Below the pieces are notes generated by a model. That model did no database searches. It had not been told where the DNA came from and saw nothing but the letters and a program-made list of their open reading frames with translations. A program made the position numbers and the translations under genes. From Variovorax paradoxus (lineage in GTDB: Bacteria > Pseudomonadota > Gammaproteobacteria > Burkholderiales > Burkholderiaceae_C), in NCBI RefSeq assembly GCF_030815975.1, contig NZ_JAUSXL010000002.1, positions 4,576,501 to 4,640,500 of the forward strand: a stretch of DNA of 64,000 bases. The letters run 5' to 3'. Below, in pieces: positions 10,663 through 20,064 of this stretch; position 1 is the first letter of the stretch, and each line of letters begins with the position of its first letter.

Positions 10663-11244
10663 ATGGAACATGTGCTCCCACCCCTGCCCTACGCCCTCGA
10701 CGCGCTGGCACCCGAGTACTCGAAGGAAACCCTCGAGTACCACTACGGCAAGCACCACAACGCCTACGTGGTGAACCTCAACAACCTGCAAAAGGGCACC
10801 GAGTTCGAATCGATGCCTCTTGAAGACATCGTCAAGAAGTCCAGCGGCGGCATCTACAACAACGCCGCCCAGATCTGGAATCACACCTTCTTCTGGAGCT
10901 GCATGAAGCCCCAGGGCGGCGGCGCTCCCACGGGCGCGCTGGCCAAGGCCATCGATGCCAAGTGGGGCAGCTACGACGCCTTCAAGGAAGCGTTCGTGAA
11001 GTCGGCCGTGGGCAACTTCGGCTCGGGCTGGACCTGGCTGGTGAAGAAGGCCGACGGCTCGCTGGACATCGTGAACATGGGGGCCGCGGGCACGCCGCTG
11101 ACCACCGGCGACACCCCGGTGCTGACGGTGGACGTCTGGGAGCACGCCTACTACATCGACTACCGCAACCTGCGCCCGAAGTTCGTTGAGACCTTCCTGG
11201 CCAAGCTGGCGAACTGGGACTTCGCGGCAAAGAACTTCGGCTGA
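10663..11244 (+). CDS. sodB: Superoxide dismutase [Fe]
   Basis: Disproportionates superoxide in the cytoplasm. The 193-residue protein has the four metal ligands H27, H74, D157 and H161 (in [15 protein letters not shown] and DVWEHAYY). The outer-sphere glutamine in the N-terminal half (Q70, AAQIWNH) is the pattern of the iron enzyme. It has its own spacing from xseA and is followed 15 nt later by a symmetrical Rho-independent terminator. Confidence 0.96.
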   Translation: MEHVLPPLPYALDALAPEYSKETLEYHYGKHHNAYVVNLNNLQKGTEFESMPLEDIVKKSSGGIYNNAAQIWNHTFFWSCMKPQGGGAPTGALAKAIDAKWGSYDAFKEAFVKSAVGNFGSGWTWLVKKADGSLDIVNMGAAGTPLTTGDTPVLTVDVWEHAYYIDYRNLRPKFVETFLAKLANWDFAAKNFG

Positions 11245-11259
11245 ACCGGCTTCCCATTG

Positions 11260-11289
11260 AAAAAGCCGACCCTCGCAGGTCGGCTTTTT
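11260..11289. terminator. Bidirectional Rho-independent terminator between sodB and a convergent DUF192 gene
   Basis: A 12-bp perfect stem (AAAAAGCCGACC with GGTCGGCTTTTT) around a 6-nt loop, with A and T tracts on both sides. It can stop transcription from sodB on the plus strand and from the opposite direction, and it sits between convergent genes. Confidence 0.9.
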
Positions 11290-11309
11290 CATGGGCAGAG
11301 GCAGGGCGC

Positions 11310-11768
11310 TCAGCGTTTCGACGCAGCAAACAGCTCGCCGCCGAGCTTGGCGCCCTTCTTGATGTTCTTCTTGGCGAACCAGCCGAGGTTCATTTCAAGC
11401 ACGAAGCGCACGGGCTCCTCGGAACAGTGCGAATTTTCGGTCATGGGTTGCATGTCGACCAGATTGACGATGCGGCCATCGTCCGCCACGAACGCGGCGG
11501 TCAGCGGCAGCAGCGTGTTGCGCATCCAGAAGCACTGGGTGGCCGGTTGTTCGAAAACAAAGATCATCCCCTCGGCCTGCGGCATCTCCTTGCGGAACAT
11601 CAAGCCGATCTCCCGCTGCCGGGGCGTCTGCGCGACTTGCGCATCGATCCTGTATAGGCCGACGGACAGCTTGGTGCGTTGCAGGTCGGTCTGGGGTTGC
11701 TGCTGGGCCTGCGCTGATCCCATCAAGGATATGGCAAGCAGGAGCAGGGCGGCAAAACGCTGGAACAT
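11310..11768 (-). CDS. DUF192 family secreted protein
   Basis: A 152-residue protein with a cleavable signal peptide (MFQRFAALLLLAISLMGSAQAQ) and a single DUF192 domain, showing LYRIDAQVAQTPRQREIGLM, the FVFEQPATQCFWMRNTLLPL core and the IVNLVDMQP segment. It is predicted periplasmic. DUF192 has a known small beta fold but no established biochemical role. The start at 11768 has a GAAAGAAG purine run upstream. It converges on sodB. Confidence 0.88.
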   Translation of the reverse strand: MFQRFAALLLLAISLMGSAQAQQQPQTDLQRTKLSVGLYRIDAQVAQTPRQREIGLMFRKEMPQAEGMIFVFEQPATQCFWMRNTLLPLTAAFVADDGRIVNLVDMQPMTENSHCSEEPVRFVLEMNLGWFAKKNIKKGAKLGGELFAASKR

Positions 11769-11810
11769 CGGGGCTTCTTTCAGGGCGGGGTCCAAGGACG
11801 CGAGGCCAAT

Positions 11811-11835
11811 AAAAATGCCCGCTGATGCGGGCATT
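11811..11835 (-). terminator. Rho-independent terminator after the 64-residue secreted protein gene
   Basis: On the minus strand AATGCCCGC and GCGGGCATT form a 9-bp stem with a 4-nt loop followed by a T run. It lies 19 nt after the stop at 11854. Confidence 0.85.
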
Positions 11836-11853
11836 GCCGGTGAGCGCGGGAGC

Positions 11854-12048
11854 TTACACCTTCTTGGCTGCAGCCGTGTGCGCCTTGGCCACGTGGCGAA
11901 CCTTGTGCTTCTTGACGGCGTGCTTCGTCGGTTGCTTCGCCTTGACAACGGCGGGTGCGGCCGGCGCGGGCGTCGGTGCGGGCGGGGTTTGAGCAAATGC
12001 ACCGGCAGCGAAGAGACCGGCGACGAGGGCTGCGAGCAGCTTGTTCAT
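11854..12048 (-). CDS. Small secreted His/Lys/Ala-rich protein
   Basis: A 64-residue precursor with a signal peptide (MNKLLAALVAGLFAAGAFAQ) and a mature part of about 44 residues. The mature part is a Pro/Ala stretch (TPPAPTPAPAAPAV) followed by a basic tail rich in Lys and His (KHAVKKHKVRHVAKAH). An AAGGATG ribosome-binding site precedes the ATG, and a terminator follows, so it is a single-gene unit. The signal peptide is nearly the same as that of the neighbouring 107-residue protein. Function unknown; a nucleic-acid, metal or polyanion-binding periplasmic peptide is possible from composition only. Confidence 0.75.
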   Translation of the reverse strand: MNKLLAALVAGLFAAGAFAQTPPAPTPAPAAPAVVKAKQPTKHAVKKHKVRHVAKAHTAAAKKV

Positions 12049-12154
12049 GAGACATCCTTTGAAATCGTTGATATGGACCACCTCCCTGTGGAAGGTGAAC
12101 CTTCAACGCGAGAGCCGCCGGCCCCGGTTGACAGAAATTCCATGGCCGCAAACG

Positions 12155-12180
12155 AAAAAAAAGCGCTCCGTGGAGCGCTT
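12155..12180 (-). terminator. Rho-independent terminator after the 107-residue secreted protein gene
   Basis: On the minus strand AAGCGCTCC and GGAGCGCTT form a 9-bp stem with a 2-nt centre (the loop will open wider), followed by an eight-T run. It begins 20 nt after the stop at 12201. Confidence 0.88.
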
Positions 12181-12200
12181 CCTTGTACGGCAGGGCCGAC

Positions 12201-12524
12201 TTACTGGGGCGTACCGCCTTGGGTCGACTTGCGCTTCACGCTGCCGTCCTTGTTGCGGCGGCGCTGGTCGCGCGTGCTGGCGCGCTTCTCGCCGGCTGCT
12301 GCAGCCTTGTCGGCGCCAACCGCACCGCCTTCGGGCGTCTTGGCGATGTCGCCGGCGGGAGCAGCCACTTGACCAGCGGGCTTGGCTTCCTTCTTGGCTT
12401 CGGCGCGGGCTTGCGACTTGCTGTTGGTGGCGTTCCCCTGCTCGGGCGTGGTGCCGGTGGGGTTCTGGGCGTAGGCGCCAGCGGCGAACAGGCCAGCGAT
12501 CATGACTGCGAGAATTTTGCTCAT
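12201..12524 (-). CDS. Small secreted protein with a low-complexity charged mature part
   Basis: A 107-residue precursor. The signal peptide MSKILAVMIAGLFAAGAYAQ is very similar to that of the adjacent 64-residue protein. The mature part is hydrophilic, rich in Ala, Lys, Glu and Gly with short blocks such as ARAEAKKEAKPAG and RDQRRRNKDGSVKRK, and is likely disordered. It has its own terminator. No known domain is recognised. Divergent from icd. Confidence 0.72.
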   Translation of the reverse strand: MSKILAVMIAGLFAAGAYAQNPTGTTPEQGNATNSKSQARAEAKKEAKPAGQVAAPAGDIAKTPEGGAVGADKAAAAGEKRASTRDQRRRNKDGSVKRKSTQGGTPQ

Positions 12525-12642
12525 TGATGATTCCTCTATCGAGAATTGGTTGGAAACGCCTCCCGGCGAGCAGAAGGTCAGCCACTAACGAGGCCGTTGC
12601 CTCGCAGGTTGACAAACGCCAGCTGATGGGTTGCGTCTAAAA

Positions 12643-12677
12643 TGTACAGCGATTTGTTCGCGGGCTGTACAGCGATT
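12643..12677. repeat. Direct repeat TGTACAGCGATT upstream of icd
   Basis: Two perfect 12-nt copies at 12643-12654 and 12666-12677 (23 nt start to start, about two helical turns), located 67-101 nt before the icd ATG. The spacing suits binding of a regulator to one helix face, but no known regulator is identified. Confidence 0.55.
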
Positions 12678-12743
12678 CCCCATCGCTGTCTGAATTCGCA
12701 GACAGTCGTCCGAATTACGTCACTCCCGGAGTCATTCCCCCTC

Positions 12744-14003
12744 ATGTCCAGCTACCAGCACATCAAAGTCCCGGCCGAAGGCCAGAAGATCACGGTCAAC
12801 GCCGACAACTCGCTCAATGTGCCTGATCAGCCGATCATTCCCTTCATCGAAGGCGACGGCACGGGTCTGGACATCACCCCGGTGATGCTCAAGGTGGTGG
12901 ATGCTGCGGTGGCCAAGGCCTACGGCGGCAAGAAGAAGATCCACTGGATGGAAGTCTATGCCGGCGAAAAGTCGACCAAGGTCTACGGCCCCGATGTCTG
13001 GCTGCCCGAAGAAACGCTGCACGCCGTGCGCGACTACGTGGTGTCCATCAAGGGCCCGCTCACCACGCCCGTGGGCGGCGGCATCCGTTCGCTGAACGTC
13101 GCGCTGCGCCAGGAACTCGACCTCTACGTCTGCCTGCGGCCGATCCAGTATTTCGAGGGCGTGCCCAGCCCGGTGCGCGAGCCGCACAAGACCAACATGG
13201 TCATCTTCCGCGAAAATTCGGAAGACATCTACGCCGGCATCGAGTTCGAAGCCGAAAGCGACAAGGCCAAGAAGCTCATCAAGTTCCTGCAGGACGAACT
13301 GGGCGTCAAGAAGATCCGCTTCCCCAACACTTCGGGCATCGGCGTCAAGCCGGTGTCGAAGGAAGGCACCGAGCGCCTCGTGCGCAAGGCGCTGCAATAC
13401 GCAGTGGATAACGACAAGCCCAGCGTCACCATCGTGCACAAGGGCAACATCATGAAGTTCACCGAAGGTGGCTTCCGCGACTGGGCCTATGCATTGGCAG
13501 CCAGGGAGTTCGGCGCCGAGCTGATCGACGGCGGCCCCTGGATGAAGTTCAAGAATCCCAGGACGGGCAAGGAAATCACCGTCAAGGACAGCATCGCCGA
13601 CGCCTTCCTGCAGCAGATTCTCCTGCGCCCCGCCGAATACAGCGTGATTGCCACGCTCAACCTCAATGGCGACTACGTGTCCGACGCGCTGGCGGCCCAG
13701 GTGGGCGGCATCGGCATTGCCCCGGGCGCGAACCTGAGCGACACCGTCGCCATGTTCGAAGCCACCCACGGCACGGCTCCCAAGTACGCCGGCAAGGACT
13801 ACGTGAACCCCGGTTCCGAGATCCTCTCGGCCGAAATGATGCTGCGCCACATGGGCTGGACCGAAGCGGCCGACCTGATCATCAGCTCGATGAAAAAGTC
13901 GATCGCCAGCAAGAAGGTCACCTATGACTTCGCCCGCCTGATGGACGGCGCCACGCAGGTGAGCTGCTCGGGCTTCGGCCAGGTCATGATCGACCACATG
14001 TAA
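12744..14003 (+). CDS. icd: Isocitrate dehydrogenase (NADP-dependent)
   Basis: TCA-cycle enzyme that oxidatively decarboxylates isocitrate to 2-oxoglutarate. The 419-residue protein matches the dimeric E. coli Icd family: [17 protein letters not shown], the [20 protein letters not shown] phosphorylation-loop region with the regulatory/substrate Ser, the [15 protein letters not shown] segment, and [10 protein letters not shown] with the Lys-Tyr pair of NADP specificity. The ATG at 12744 ([10 protein letters not shown]) is chosen over an ORF extension of 34 codons that lacks family similarity. Confidence 0.96.
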   Translation: MSSYQHIKVPAEGQKITVNADNSLNVPDQPIIPFIEGDGTGLDITPVMLKVVDAAVAKAYGGKKKIHWMEVYAGEKSTKVYGPDVWLPEETLHAVRDYVVSIKGPLTTPVGGGIRSLNVALRQELDLYVCLRPIQYFEGVPSPVREPHKTNMVIFRENSEDIYAGIEFEAESDKAKKLIKFLQDELGVKKIRFPNTSGIGVKPVSKEGTERLVRKALQYAVDNDKPSVTIVHKGNIMKFTEGGFRDWAYALAAREFGAELIDGGPWMKFKNPRTGKEITVKDSIADAFLQQILLRPAEYSVIATLNLNGDYVSDALAAQVGGIGIAPGANLSDTVAMFEATHGTAPKYAGKDYVNPGSEILSAEMMLRHMGWTEAADLIISSMKKSIASKKVTYDFARLMDGATQVSCSGFGQVMIDHM

Positions 14004-14316
14004 TTGCGTTCCGGCGCTTTCGGCGCCGCAGAGCCAAGGCCCTCGAGATCTTCCCGGTCTCGAGGGCTTTTCTTCATCCGGCCCGGCAGACTGGACTGGT
14101 TGAGAAATCTGGTTGAGAAATGGAACACCTTGCTCCAGATACCCATTTTTTTCCAGACGGGTGCCGCGTAATATTTACGCTGGGGCGCCGCGAACGGCAG
14201 ATTTTTTGCATCGTCTGTGGTGTCGCACACGACGCAAGCCCCTTGATTTGTCGAATACGCGCCACCAAGTCTTCTTGCGCCGGCACGGTGCTTGCACGCT
14301 CTATAGAATCTTTTTT
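14004..14316. other. icd-clpS intergenic region with terminator and a perfect palindrome
   Basis: A 313-nt stretch without a supported gene. It holds the icd terminator, then from 14075 lower-GC sequence with a perfect 15-nt palindrome, GCGTAATATTTACGC, at 14166-14180. A possible clpS -10 (TATAGA or TAGAAT at 14302-14309) sits just before the start codon, which would give a very short leader. Open frames here look like shadows. Confidence 0.5.
14039..14074 (+). terminator. Rho-independent terminator of icd
   Basis: GCCCTCGAGA and TCTCGAGGGC form a perfect 10-bp stem (14039-14048 with 14058-14067) with a 9-nt loop, followed by TTTTCTT. Confidence 0.88.
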
Positions 14317-14676
14317 ATGGCAACGAGAATCCCCAAGACTCCCAGCACTCCGCCGGCCCAGAAACCGGCCGGGGACGACGGAGATTCGGTCGTCCTGGAG
14401 CGGCGGCCGCAGAAAACCGCGCCGCCCCAGATGTACCAGGTCGTCATGCTGAACGACGACTACACGCCGATGGAGTTCGTGATCGTCGTGCTGCAGGAAT
14501 ATTTCAACAAGGATCGCGAAACCGCAACCCAGATCATGCTCAAGATCCATCTCGATGGCCGCGGCGTTTGTGGGGTTTATTCCCGCGATCTTGCGGCCAC
14601 CAAGGTCAATCAGGTGATGGAGGCCGCGCACCAGGCCGGGCATCCGTTGCAGTGCGTCAGCGAACCCATTGCGTGA
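14317..14676 (+). CDS. clpS: ATP-dependent Clp protease adaptor ClpS
   Basis: N-end-rule adaptor that delivers substrates with destabilising N-terminal residues to ClpA-ClpP. The 119-residue protein has a basic, proline-rich flexible N-terminal tail and the ClpS core, with [19 protein letters not shown] (the substrate-pocket and ClpA-contact segment), [20 protein letters not shown] and a C-terminal SEPIA end. The ATG at 14317 gives the family start. It is followed 67 nt later by clpA, the usual partner. Confidence 0.96.
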   Translation: MATRIPKTPSTPPAQKPAGDDGDSVVLERRPQKTAPPQMYQVVMLNDDYTPMEFVIVVLQEYFNKDRETATQIMLKIHLDGRGVCGVYSRDLAATKVNQVMEAAHQAGHPLQCVSEPIA

Positions 14677-14743
14677 ACCAGTTGAATTGCGCAAGCTCCA
14701 ACCCATCTGAGAAGTTATTTACAGCAAGGCAAAAGGAAATCAC

Positions 14744-17065
14744 ATGATTGCCCAGGAACTGGAAGTCAGCTTGCACATGGCCTTCGTCGAGGCCAGGCAG
14801 CAGCGCCACGAGTTCATCACCGTGGAGCATCTGCTGCTCGCTTTGCTGGACAACCCGAGCGCCGCAGAGGTTCTGCGCGCCTGCTCGGCCAACGTCGACG
14901 ACCTGCGGGCGTCGCTCACCAACTTCATCAAGGACAACACGCCCCAGGTGGCGGGGACCGACGATGTAGACACCCAGCCCACGCTGGGTTTCCAGCGCGT
15001 GATCCAGCGCGCCATCATGCATGTGCAGTCCACCGGCAACGGCAAGAAGGAAGTCACCGGCGCCAACGTGCTGGTCGCAATCTTCGGCGAGAAGGACTCC
15101 CACGCGGTGTACTACCTCCACCAGCAGGGCGTGACCCGCCTGGACGTGGTGAACTTCATTGCCCACGGCATCAAGAAGAGCGATCCGCCCGAAGCCGTCA
15201 AGGGCAGCAGCGAATCGCCTTCGGGCGAGGGCGAAGAGGGCGGCGGCGAAAAGAACGAGAAGGCTTCGCCTCTCGAGCAGTTCACGCAAAACCTCAACCA
15301 GCTCGCCAAGGACGGCAAGATCGATCCGCTGATCGGCCGCGAATACGAGGTGGAGCGCGTCATCCAGATCCTGTGCCGCCGGCGCAAGAACAACCCGCTG
15401 CTGGTGGGTGAGGCCGGCGTGGGCAAGACCGCCATCGCCGAAGGCCTCGCATGGCGCATCACGCAATCCGACGTGCCTGAAATCCTGGCCGAGGCGCAGG
15501 TGTACTCGCTCGACATGGGCGCACTGCTGGCCGGCACCAAGTACCGCGGCGATTTCGAGCAGCGCCTGAAGGGCGTGCTCAAGTCGCTCAAGGACAAGCC
15601 GAACGCCATCCTGTTCATCGACGAGATCCATACCCTGATCGGTGCGGGCGCGGCTTCGGGCGGCACGCTCGATGCGTCGAACCTGCTCAAGCCGGCGCTC
15701 TCGAGTGGCCAGCTCAAGTGCATCGGCGCCACCACCTTCACCGAGTACCGCGGCATCTTCGAGAAGGACGCGGCGCTGTCGCGCCGTTTCCAGAAGGTCG
15801 ACGTGGTCGAGCCGACGGTGCAGGAAACCGTCGACATCCTGAAGGGCCTGAAGTCGCGCTTCGAAGAGCACCATGGCGTCAAGTACGCGGTGGCGGCCCT
15901 GCAGGCGGCGGCGGAACTGAGCGCCAAGTACATCAACGACCGCCATCTGCCCGACAAGGCCATCGACGTGATCGACGAGGCCGGTGCCGCGCAGCGCATC
16001 TTGCCGGCGAACAAGCGCAAGAAGACCATCAGCAAGACCGAGGTCGAGGACATCGTCGCGAAGATCGCGCGCATTCCCCCGGCCAACGTCAGCAACGACG
16101 ACCGCGGCAAGCTGCAGACCATCGAACGCGACCTCAAGAGCGTGGTGTTCGGCCAGGACAAGGCACTCGAGGTGCTGGCGTCCGCGGTCAAGATGGCGCG
16201 CTCGGGCCTCGGCCGCGAGGACAAGCCGATCGGCTCGTTCCTGTTCAGCGGCCCCACCGGCGTCGGCAAGACCGAAGCGGCCAAGCAGCTGGCCTACATC
16301 ATGGGCATCGAGCTCATCCGCTTCGACATGTCCGAATACATGGAGCGCCATGCGGTGAGTCGCCTCATTGGCGCGCCTCCGGGCTATGTCGGTTTCGACC
16401 AGGGCGGCCTGCTGACCGAAGCCATCACGAAGAAGCCGCACGCGGTGCTGCTGCTCGACGAAATCGAGAAGGCGCATCCGGACATCTTCAACGTGCTGCT
16501 GCAGGTCATGGACCACGGCACCCTGACGGACAACAACGGACGCAAGGCCGACTTCCGCAACGTGATCATCGTGATGACCACCAATGCGGGCGCCGAGACC
16601 ATGAACAAGGCGACCATCGGCTTCACCAACCCGCGCCAGGCGGGCGACGAGATGGCCGACATCAAGCGCCTGTTCACGCCGGAGTTCCGCAACCGCCTGG
16701 ATGCGACCGTGAGCTTCAAGGCGCTCGACGAGCAGATCATCCTGCGCGTGGTCGACAAGTTCCTGCTGCAGCTCGAAACGCAGCTGGCCGAGAAGAAGGT
16801 CGACGTCACGTTCAGCGACGGGCTGCGCAAGCACCTGGCGAAGAAGGGCTTCGATCCGCTGATGGGCGCTCGCCCGATGCAGCGCCTGATCCAGGACACG
16901 ATCCGCCGTGCATTGGCCGACGAGCTGCTGTTCGGACGCCTGATCGATGGCGGCCGCCTGTCGGTCGACATCGACGACAAGGGCGAAGTGGAGCTGGACA
17001 TCCAGCCGCTGCCGAAGAAGGAAGGCAAGTCCAAGCCTGAAGCCGAAGAGGCTGCTGCAGGATAA
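14744..17065 (+). CDS. clpA: ATP-dependent Clp protease ATP-binding subunit ClpA
   Basis: AAA+ unfoldase that feeds proteins into ClpP. The 773-residue protein shows the Clp N-domain repeats ([18 protein letters not shown] onward), two AAA+ modules with Walker A sequences GEAGVGKT at about residue 222 and GPTGVGKT at about 503, Walker B segments ILFIDEIH and [12 protein letters not shown], and a C-terminal small domain. It lacks the long middle coiled coil of ClpB. Partner clpS is immediately upstream; clpP is not in the window. A terminator follows. Confidence 0.96.
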   Translation: MIAQELEVSLHMAFVEARQQRHEFITVEHLLLALLDNPSAAEVLRACSANVDDLRASLTNFIKDNTPQVAGTDDVDTQPTLGFQRVIQRAIMHVQSTGNGKKEVTGANVLVAIFGEKDSHAVYYLHQQGVTRLDVVNFIAHGIKKSDPPEAVKGSSESPSGEGEEGGGEKNEKASPLEQFTQNLNQLAKDGKIDPLIGREYEVERVIQILCRRRKNNPLLVGEAGVGKTAIAEGLAWRITQSDVPEILAEAQVYSLDMGALLAGTKYRGDFEQRLKGVLKSLKDKPNAILFIDEIHTLIGAGAASGGTLDASNLLKPALSSGQLKCIGATTFTEYRGIFEKDAALSRRFQKVDVVEPTVQETVDILKGLKSRFEEHHGVKYAVAALQAAAELSAKYINDRHLPDKAIDVIDEAGAAQRILPANKRKKTISKTEVEDIVAKIARIPPANVSNDDRGKLQTIERDLKSVVFGQDKALEVLASAVKMARSGLGREDKPIGSFLFSGPTGVGKTEAAKQLAYIMGIELIRFDMSEYMERHAVSRLIGAPPGYVGFDQGGLLTEAITKKPHAVLLLDEIEKAHPDIFNVLLQVMDHGTLTDNNGRKADFRNVIIVMTTNAGAETMNKATIGFTNPRQAGDEMADIKRLFTPEFRNRLDATVSFKALDEQIILRVVDKFLLQLETQLAEKKVDVTFSDGLRKHLAKKGFDPLMGARPMQRLIQDTIRRALADELLFGRLIDGGRLSVDIDDKGEVELDIQPLPKKEGKSKPEAEEAAAG

Positions 17066-17108
17066 AGCGGACCGGCAAAGCCGGTTCCGCGGTATTTCTG
17101 GCAGTACG

Positions 17109-17144
17109 AAAAAGGCCGGTAGCATTCGCTGCCGGCTTTTTTTT
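17109..17144 (+). terminator. Rho-independent terminator of clpA
   Basis: GCCGGTAGC and GCTGCCGGC form a 9-bp stem (one G-T pair) with a 4-nt loop followed by eight T. An A run on the 5' side makes it nearly symmetrical. Confidence 0.87.
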
Positions 17145-17174
17145 GGCTGGAATCTATCCGAACGCAGTTTTACT

Positions 17175-18620
17175 TTGATTCTCCCCGAGCTCAGTCAGGA
17201 ATGGAAAACCGGCCTCTCTTTGGCCTGGAGCGGCTATATCGCCGTGCTGTCGGTCTGGATCGTGATGCAGAAGCGCGCGCCGGTGTCCACCATGAGCTGG
17301 ATCCTGTCGCTTGCGCTGCTGCCGTTCGCGGGCTTCGTCATCTATTACTTCCTGGGGCCGCAGCGCCTGCGCAAGCAGCGCGTCAAGCGCCTGCGCAGCC
17401 GCGCGAGCGCGCACACGCAGGCCGACCTGGCGCGCGTGCGCGACGCGGCCCAGAACGCGCCGCCGGCGCTGCAGCAGATGGCGCGGCTGGGCACCGCGGC
17501 CTGCGGGCTGCCAGTGTCCAGCGCGACCGGCGTGGCGCTGCTTTCGGGCGGCGCGCGCACCTTCGACGCCATCTTCGACGCGGTGCGCGCGGCGCGCGAC
17601 CACATCCATCTCGAGTACTACATCTTCGAGCCCGACCAGATCGGCACCGCGCTGCGCGACCTGCTGGTGGAACGCGCACTGCAGGGCGTGTCCGTGCGCC
17701 TGCTGCTGGACGCGCTGGGCTCCAAGCGCATCGGCCGCAAGTTCATGGCGCCGCTGCATGCCGCGGGCGTGCAGGTTGCACTTTTCCATGACACGCGCAT
17801 CGGCCGCCGCCTGCGCCCGGTGACCAACTACCGCACCCACCGCAAGATCGTGGTGTGCGACGGCCGCGTGGGCTTCACCGGTGGTGTCAACATCACCGAC
17901 GAGGAAGACAAGCGCACCCGCCCCGACGCCTACCACGACGTGCATTTGCGCATCGAGGGCAGCGCGGTGCGCTGGCTTCAGACCACCTTTCTCGAAGACT
18001 GGACCTACGCCACGGGTGAAGACCTGCGCAACATCGACCACCTGATGGGCGCCATGCTGCCGCAGGTGGAAGCCGGCGACATTCCCGTGCAGATCGTGAC
18101 CAGCGGTCCGGACAACATGCTCGAACCCATCCACCGCATGCACGTGGAGGCGATTCATTCGGCGAGCGAGCGCGCCTGGCTCACCACGCCGTACTTCGTG
18201 CCCGGCGAGCCCGCCATGATGGCGCTCACCAGCGCGGCGCTGCGCGGCGTGGACGTGCGCCTTCTGGTGCCGCGCCGCAGCGATTCGGCCATTGTGAGTG
18301 CCGCCGCGCGCTCCTACTTCGACGAGCTGATTGCGTCCGGCGTCAAGGTCTGGGAGTACAAGGCGCGCATGCTGCACTCCAAGACCTTGGTGGTCGACGA
18401 CCATTGCGCGATGATCGGTACCGCGAATTTCGACAACCGCAGCTTCAGGCTCAATTTCGAGGTGAGCGCGGTGGTCTACGGCCCCGAGCTGGCACGCCCC
18501 CTGGCCGCGCAGTTCGAGACCGACCTCCACAGTTCCGGCGCGGTGCGCGCCCACCGGCCGCAAAGTTTCTGGCGCCGCCTCGGCGACGCGCTTGCACGAT
18601 TGTTTTCTCCCTTGCTCTGA
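17175..18620 (+). CDS. cls: Cardiolipin synthase (phospholipase D family)
   Basis: Condenses phosphatidylglycerol into cardiolipin at the inner membrane. About 481 residues: two N-terminal membrane helices (roughly residues 12-30 and 39-58), then two PLD domains each with an HKD motif, THRKIVVCD with H222 and LHSKTLVVDD with H401. The start is most likely a TTG at 17175, just after the clpA terminator. The first in-frame ATG would remove the first helix. sbcB begins directly at the stop codon, so both are probably co-transcribed. Confidence 0.9.
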   Translation: MILPELSQEWKTGLSLAWSGYIAVLSVWIVMQKRAPVSTMSWILSLALLPFAGFVIYYFLGPQRLRKQRVKRLRSRASAHTQADLARVRDAAQNAPPALQQMARLGTAACGLPVSSATGVALLSGGARTFDAIFDAVRAARDHIHLEYYIFEPDQIGTALRDLLVERALQGVSVRLLLDALGSKRIGRKFMAPLHAAGVQVALFHDTRIGRRLRPVTNYRTHRKIVVCDGRVGFTGGVNITDEEDKRTRPDAYHDVHLRIEGSAVRWLQTTFLEDWTYATGEDLRNIDHLMGAMLPQVEAGDIPVQIVTSGPDNMLEPIHRMHVEAIHSASERAWLTTPYFVPGEPAMMALTSAALRGVDVRLLVPRRSDSAIVSAAARSYFDELIASGVKVWEYKARMLHSKTLVVDDHCAMIGTANFDNRSFRLNFEVSAVVYGPELARPLAAQFETDLHSSGAVRAHRPQSFWRRLGDALARLFSPLL

Positions 18621-20060
18621 ATGAACCACACCTTTCTCTGGCACGACTACGAAACCTTCGGCGCCGTGCCGCGCCGCGACCGGCCATCGCAGTTCGCCGC
18701 CATCCGCACCGACGCCGAGCTCAACGAGATCGGCGAGCCGCTGATGATCTATTGCAAGCCGGCGCCCGACTACCTGCCGAGTCCCGAGGCCTGCCTGATC
18801 ACGGGCATCACGCCGCAAATCTGTCTGGAGCGCGGCATCCCCGAGCACGCCTTTGCCGCGCAGATCGAGAAGGCCTTCTCGCAGCCCGGCACCATCGGCG
18901 TGGGGTACAACACCATCCGCTTCGACGACGAGGTCACGCGCTTCCTGTTCTGGCGCAACCTCATCGATCCGTACGCACGCGAGTGGCAGAACGATTGCGG
19001 ACGCTGGGACCTGCTCGACGTGGTGCGCCTCACCTATGCGCTGCGGCCCGATGGCATCGAGTGGCCGAAGAAGGAAGACGGCAAGCCCAGCTTCAGGCTC
19101 GAAGACCTGGCGCGCGCCAACGGCCTGCTGCACGAGTCGGCGCACGATGCGCTGTCCGACGTGCGCGCCACCATCGCACTGGCGCGGCTCATTCGAGACC
19201 GCCAGCCCAAGCTGTTCGAATTCGCCTTCGGCCTGCACAAGAAGGACCGCGTCGCCAGCGAGCTCGGCTTGCCGGCCATGCGTGAAACAGCCCGGCCTTT
19301 CCTGCACGTTTCGGGCATGTTCCCGGTCGAGCGCGGTTGCCTCGGCGTGATGTGGCCGCTTGCAAGCCATCCGACCAACAAGAACGAACTGATCGCCTGG
19401 GACCTGGCCCATGACCCCAGCGAGCTGCGCGACCTCGACGTCGAGACCTTGCGGCTGCGCCTGTTCACGCGCAGCGCCGATCTGCCCGAAGGCGTGCTCC
19501 GCCTGCCGGTCAAGGGCATCCACCTCAACAAGTCGCCGATGGTGGTCGGCAACCTGCGCACGCTGGCGCCCGCCATGGCCGAACGCTGGAATGTCGACCT
19601 CGATGCGGCGCTGCGCCACGCGGCCATCGCGCGCGACCTGCCCGACATGAGCGCCATCTGGTCGCAGGTGTATGCGCGACCCAAGGAGGCGGCGCCCGAT
19701 GTCGATGAAGACCTCTACGGCGGTTTCGTCGGCAACGCCGACCGGCGCCGCCTGAACCAGCTGCGCGCGCTGTCGCCCGCGGAGCTCGCCAAGGACCGCA
19801 CCGGTTTCGACGACGGGCGCCTCGAGGAAATCCTTTTTCGCTACCGCGCGCGCAACTGGCCCGAGCTGCTCAGCCCGGAAGAGACCGAACGCTGGGAGGC
19901 GCTGCGCGCCGCGCGGCTCTTCAAGGGCGAGGGCGGGGTGCGCACCATCGAGATGCTGTTCAGCGAAGTCGATGCGCTGTCCGAAACCGCGGACGAGCGG
20001 GGCGAAGAAATCCTGGGCGCGCTCTACGAGTACGCCGAGGCCATCGCGCCCGAAGCCTGA
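18621..20060 (+). CDS. sbcB: Exodeoxyribonuclease I
   Basis: 3'-5' single-strand DNA exonuclease acting in recombination and mismatch repair. The 479-residue protein has the DEDDh exonuclease motifs: WHDYETFG with D9 and E11, the NTIRFDDEVTRFLFWRNL segment, and HESAHDALSDVRATIALA carrying the catalytic His and Asp. The SH3-like middle and C-terminal helical region complete the ExoI architecture. The ATG directly follows the cls stop. Confidence 0.95.
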   Translation: MNHTFLWHDYETFGAVPRRDRPSQFAAIRTDAELNEIGEPLMIYCKPAPDYLPSPEACLITGITPQICLERGIPEHAFAAQIEKAFSQPGTIGVGYNTIRFDDEVTRFLFWRNLIDPYAREWQNDCGRWDLLDVVRLTYALRPDGIEWPKKEDGKPSFRLEDLARANGLLHESAHDALSDVRATIALARLIRDRQPKLFEFAFGLHKKDRVASELGLPAMRETARPFLHVSGMFPVERGCLGVMWPLASHPTNKNELIAWDLAHDPSELRDLDVETLRLRLFTRSADLPEGVLRLPVKGIHLNKSPMVVGNLRTLAPAMAERWNVDLDAALRHAAIARDLPDMSAIWSQVYARPKEAAPDVDEDLYGGFVGNADRRRLNQLRALSPAELAKDRTGFDDGRLEEILFRYRARNWPELLSPEETERWEALRAARLFKGEGGVRTIEMLFSEVDALSETADERGEEILGALYEYAEAIAPEA

Positions 20061-20064
20061 GACA

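Noticed and set aside
12609..12643. Sigma-70 promoter for icd from TTGACA (12609) and TAAAAT (12638)
   Set aside because: The spacer would be 23 nt, too long for a normal sigma-70 promoter.
14657..17125. 822-residue minus-strand frame opposite clpA
   Set aside because: The translation is a repetitive Val/Leu/Asp/His-rich mirror of ClpA codon usage with no motif; clpA is certain on the other strand.
17154..19619. 821-residue minus-strand frame opposite cls and sbcB
   Set aside because: Antisense shadow of two well-supported genes; no ribosome-binding site or domain.
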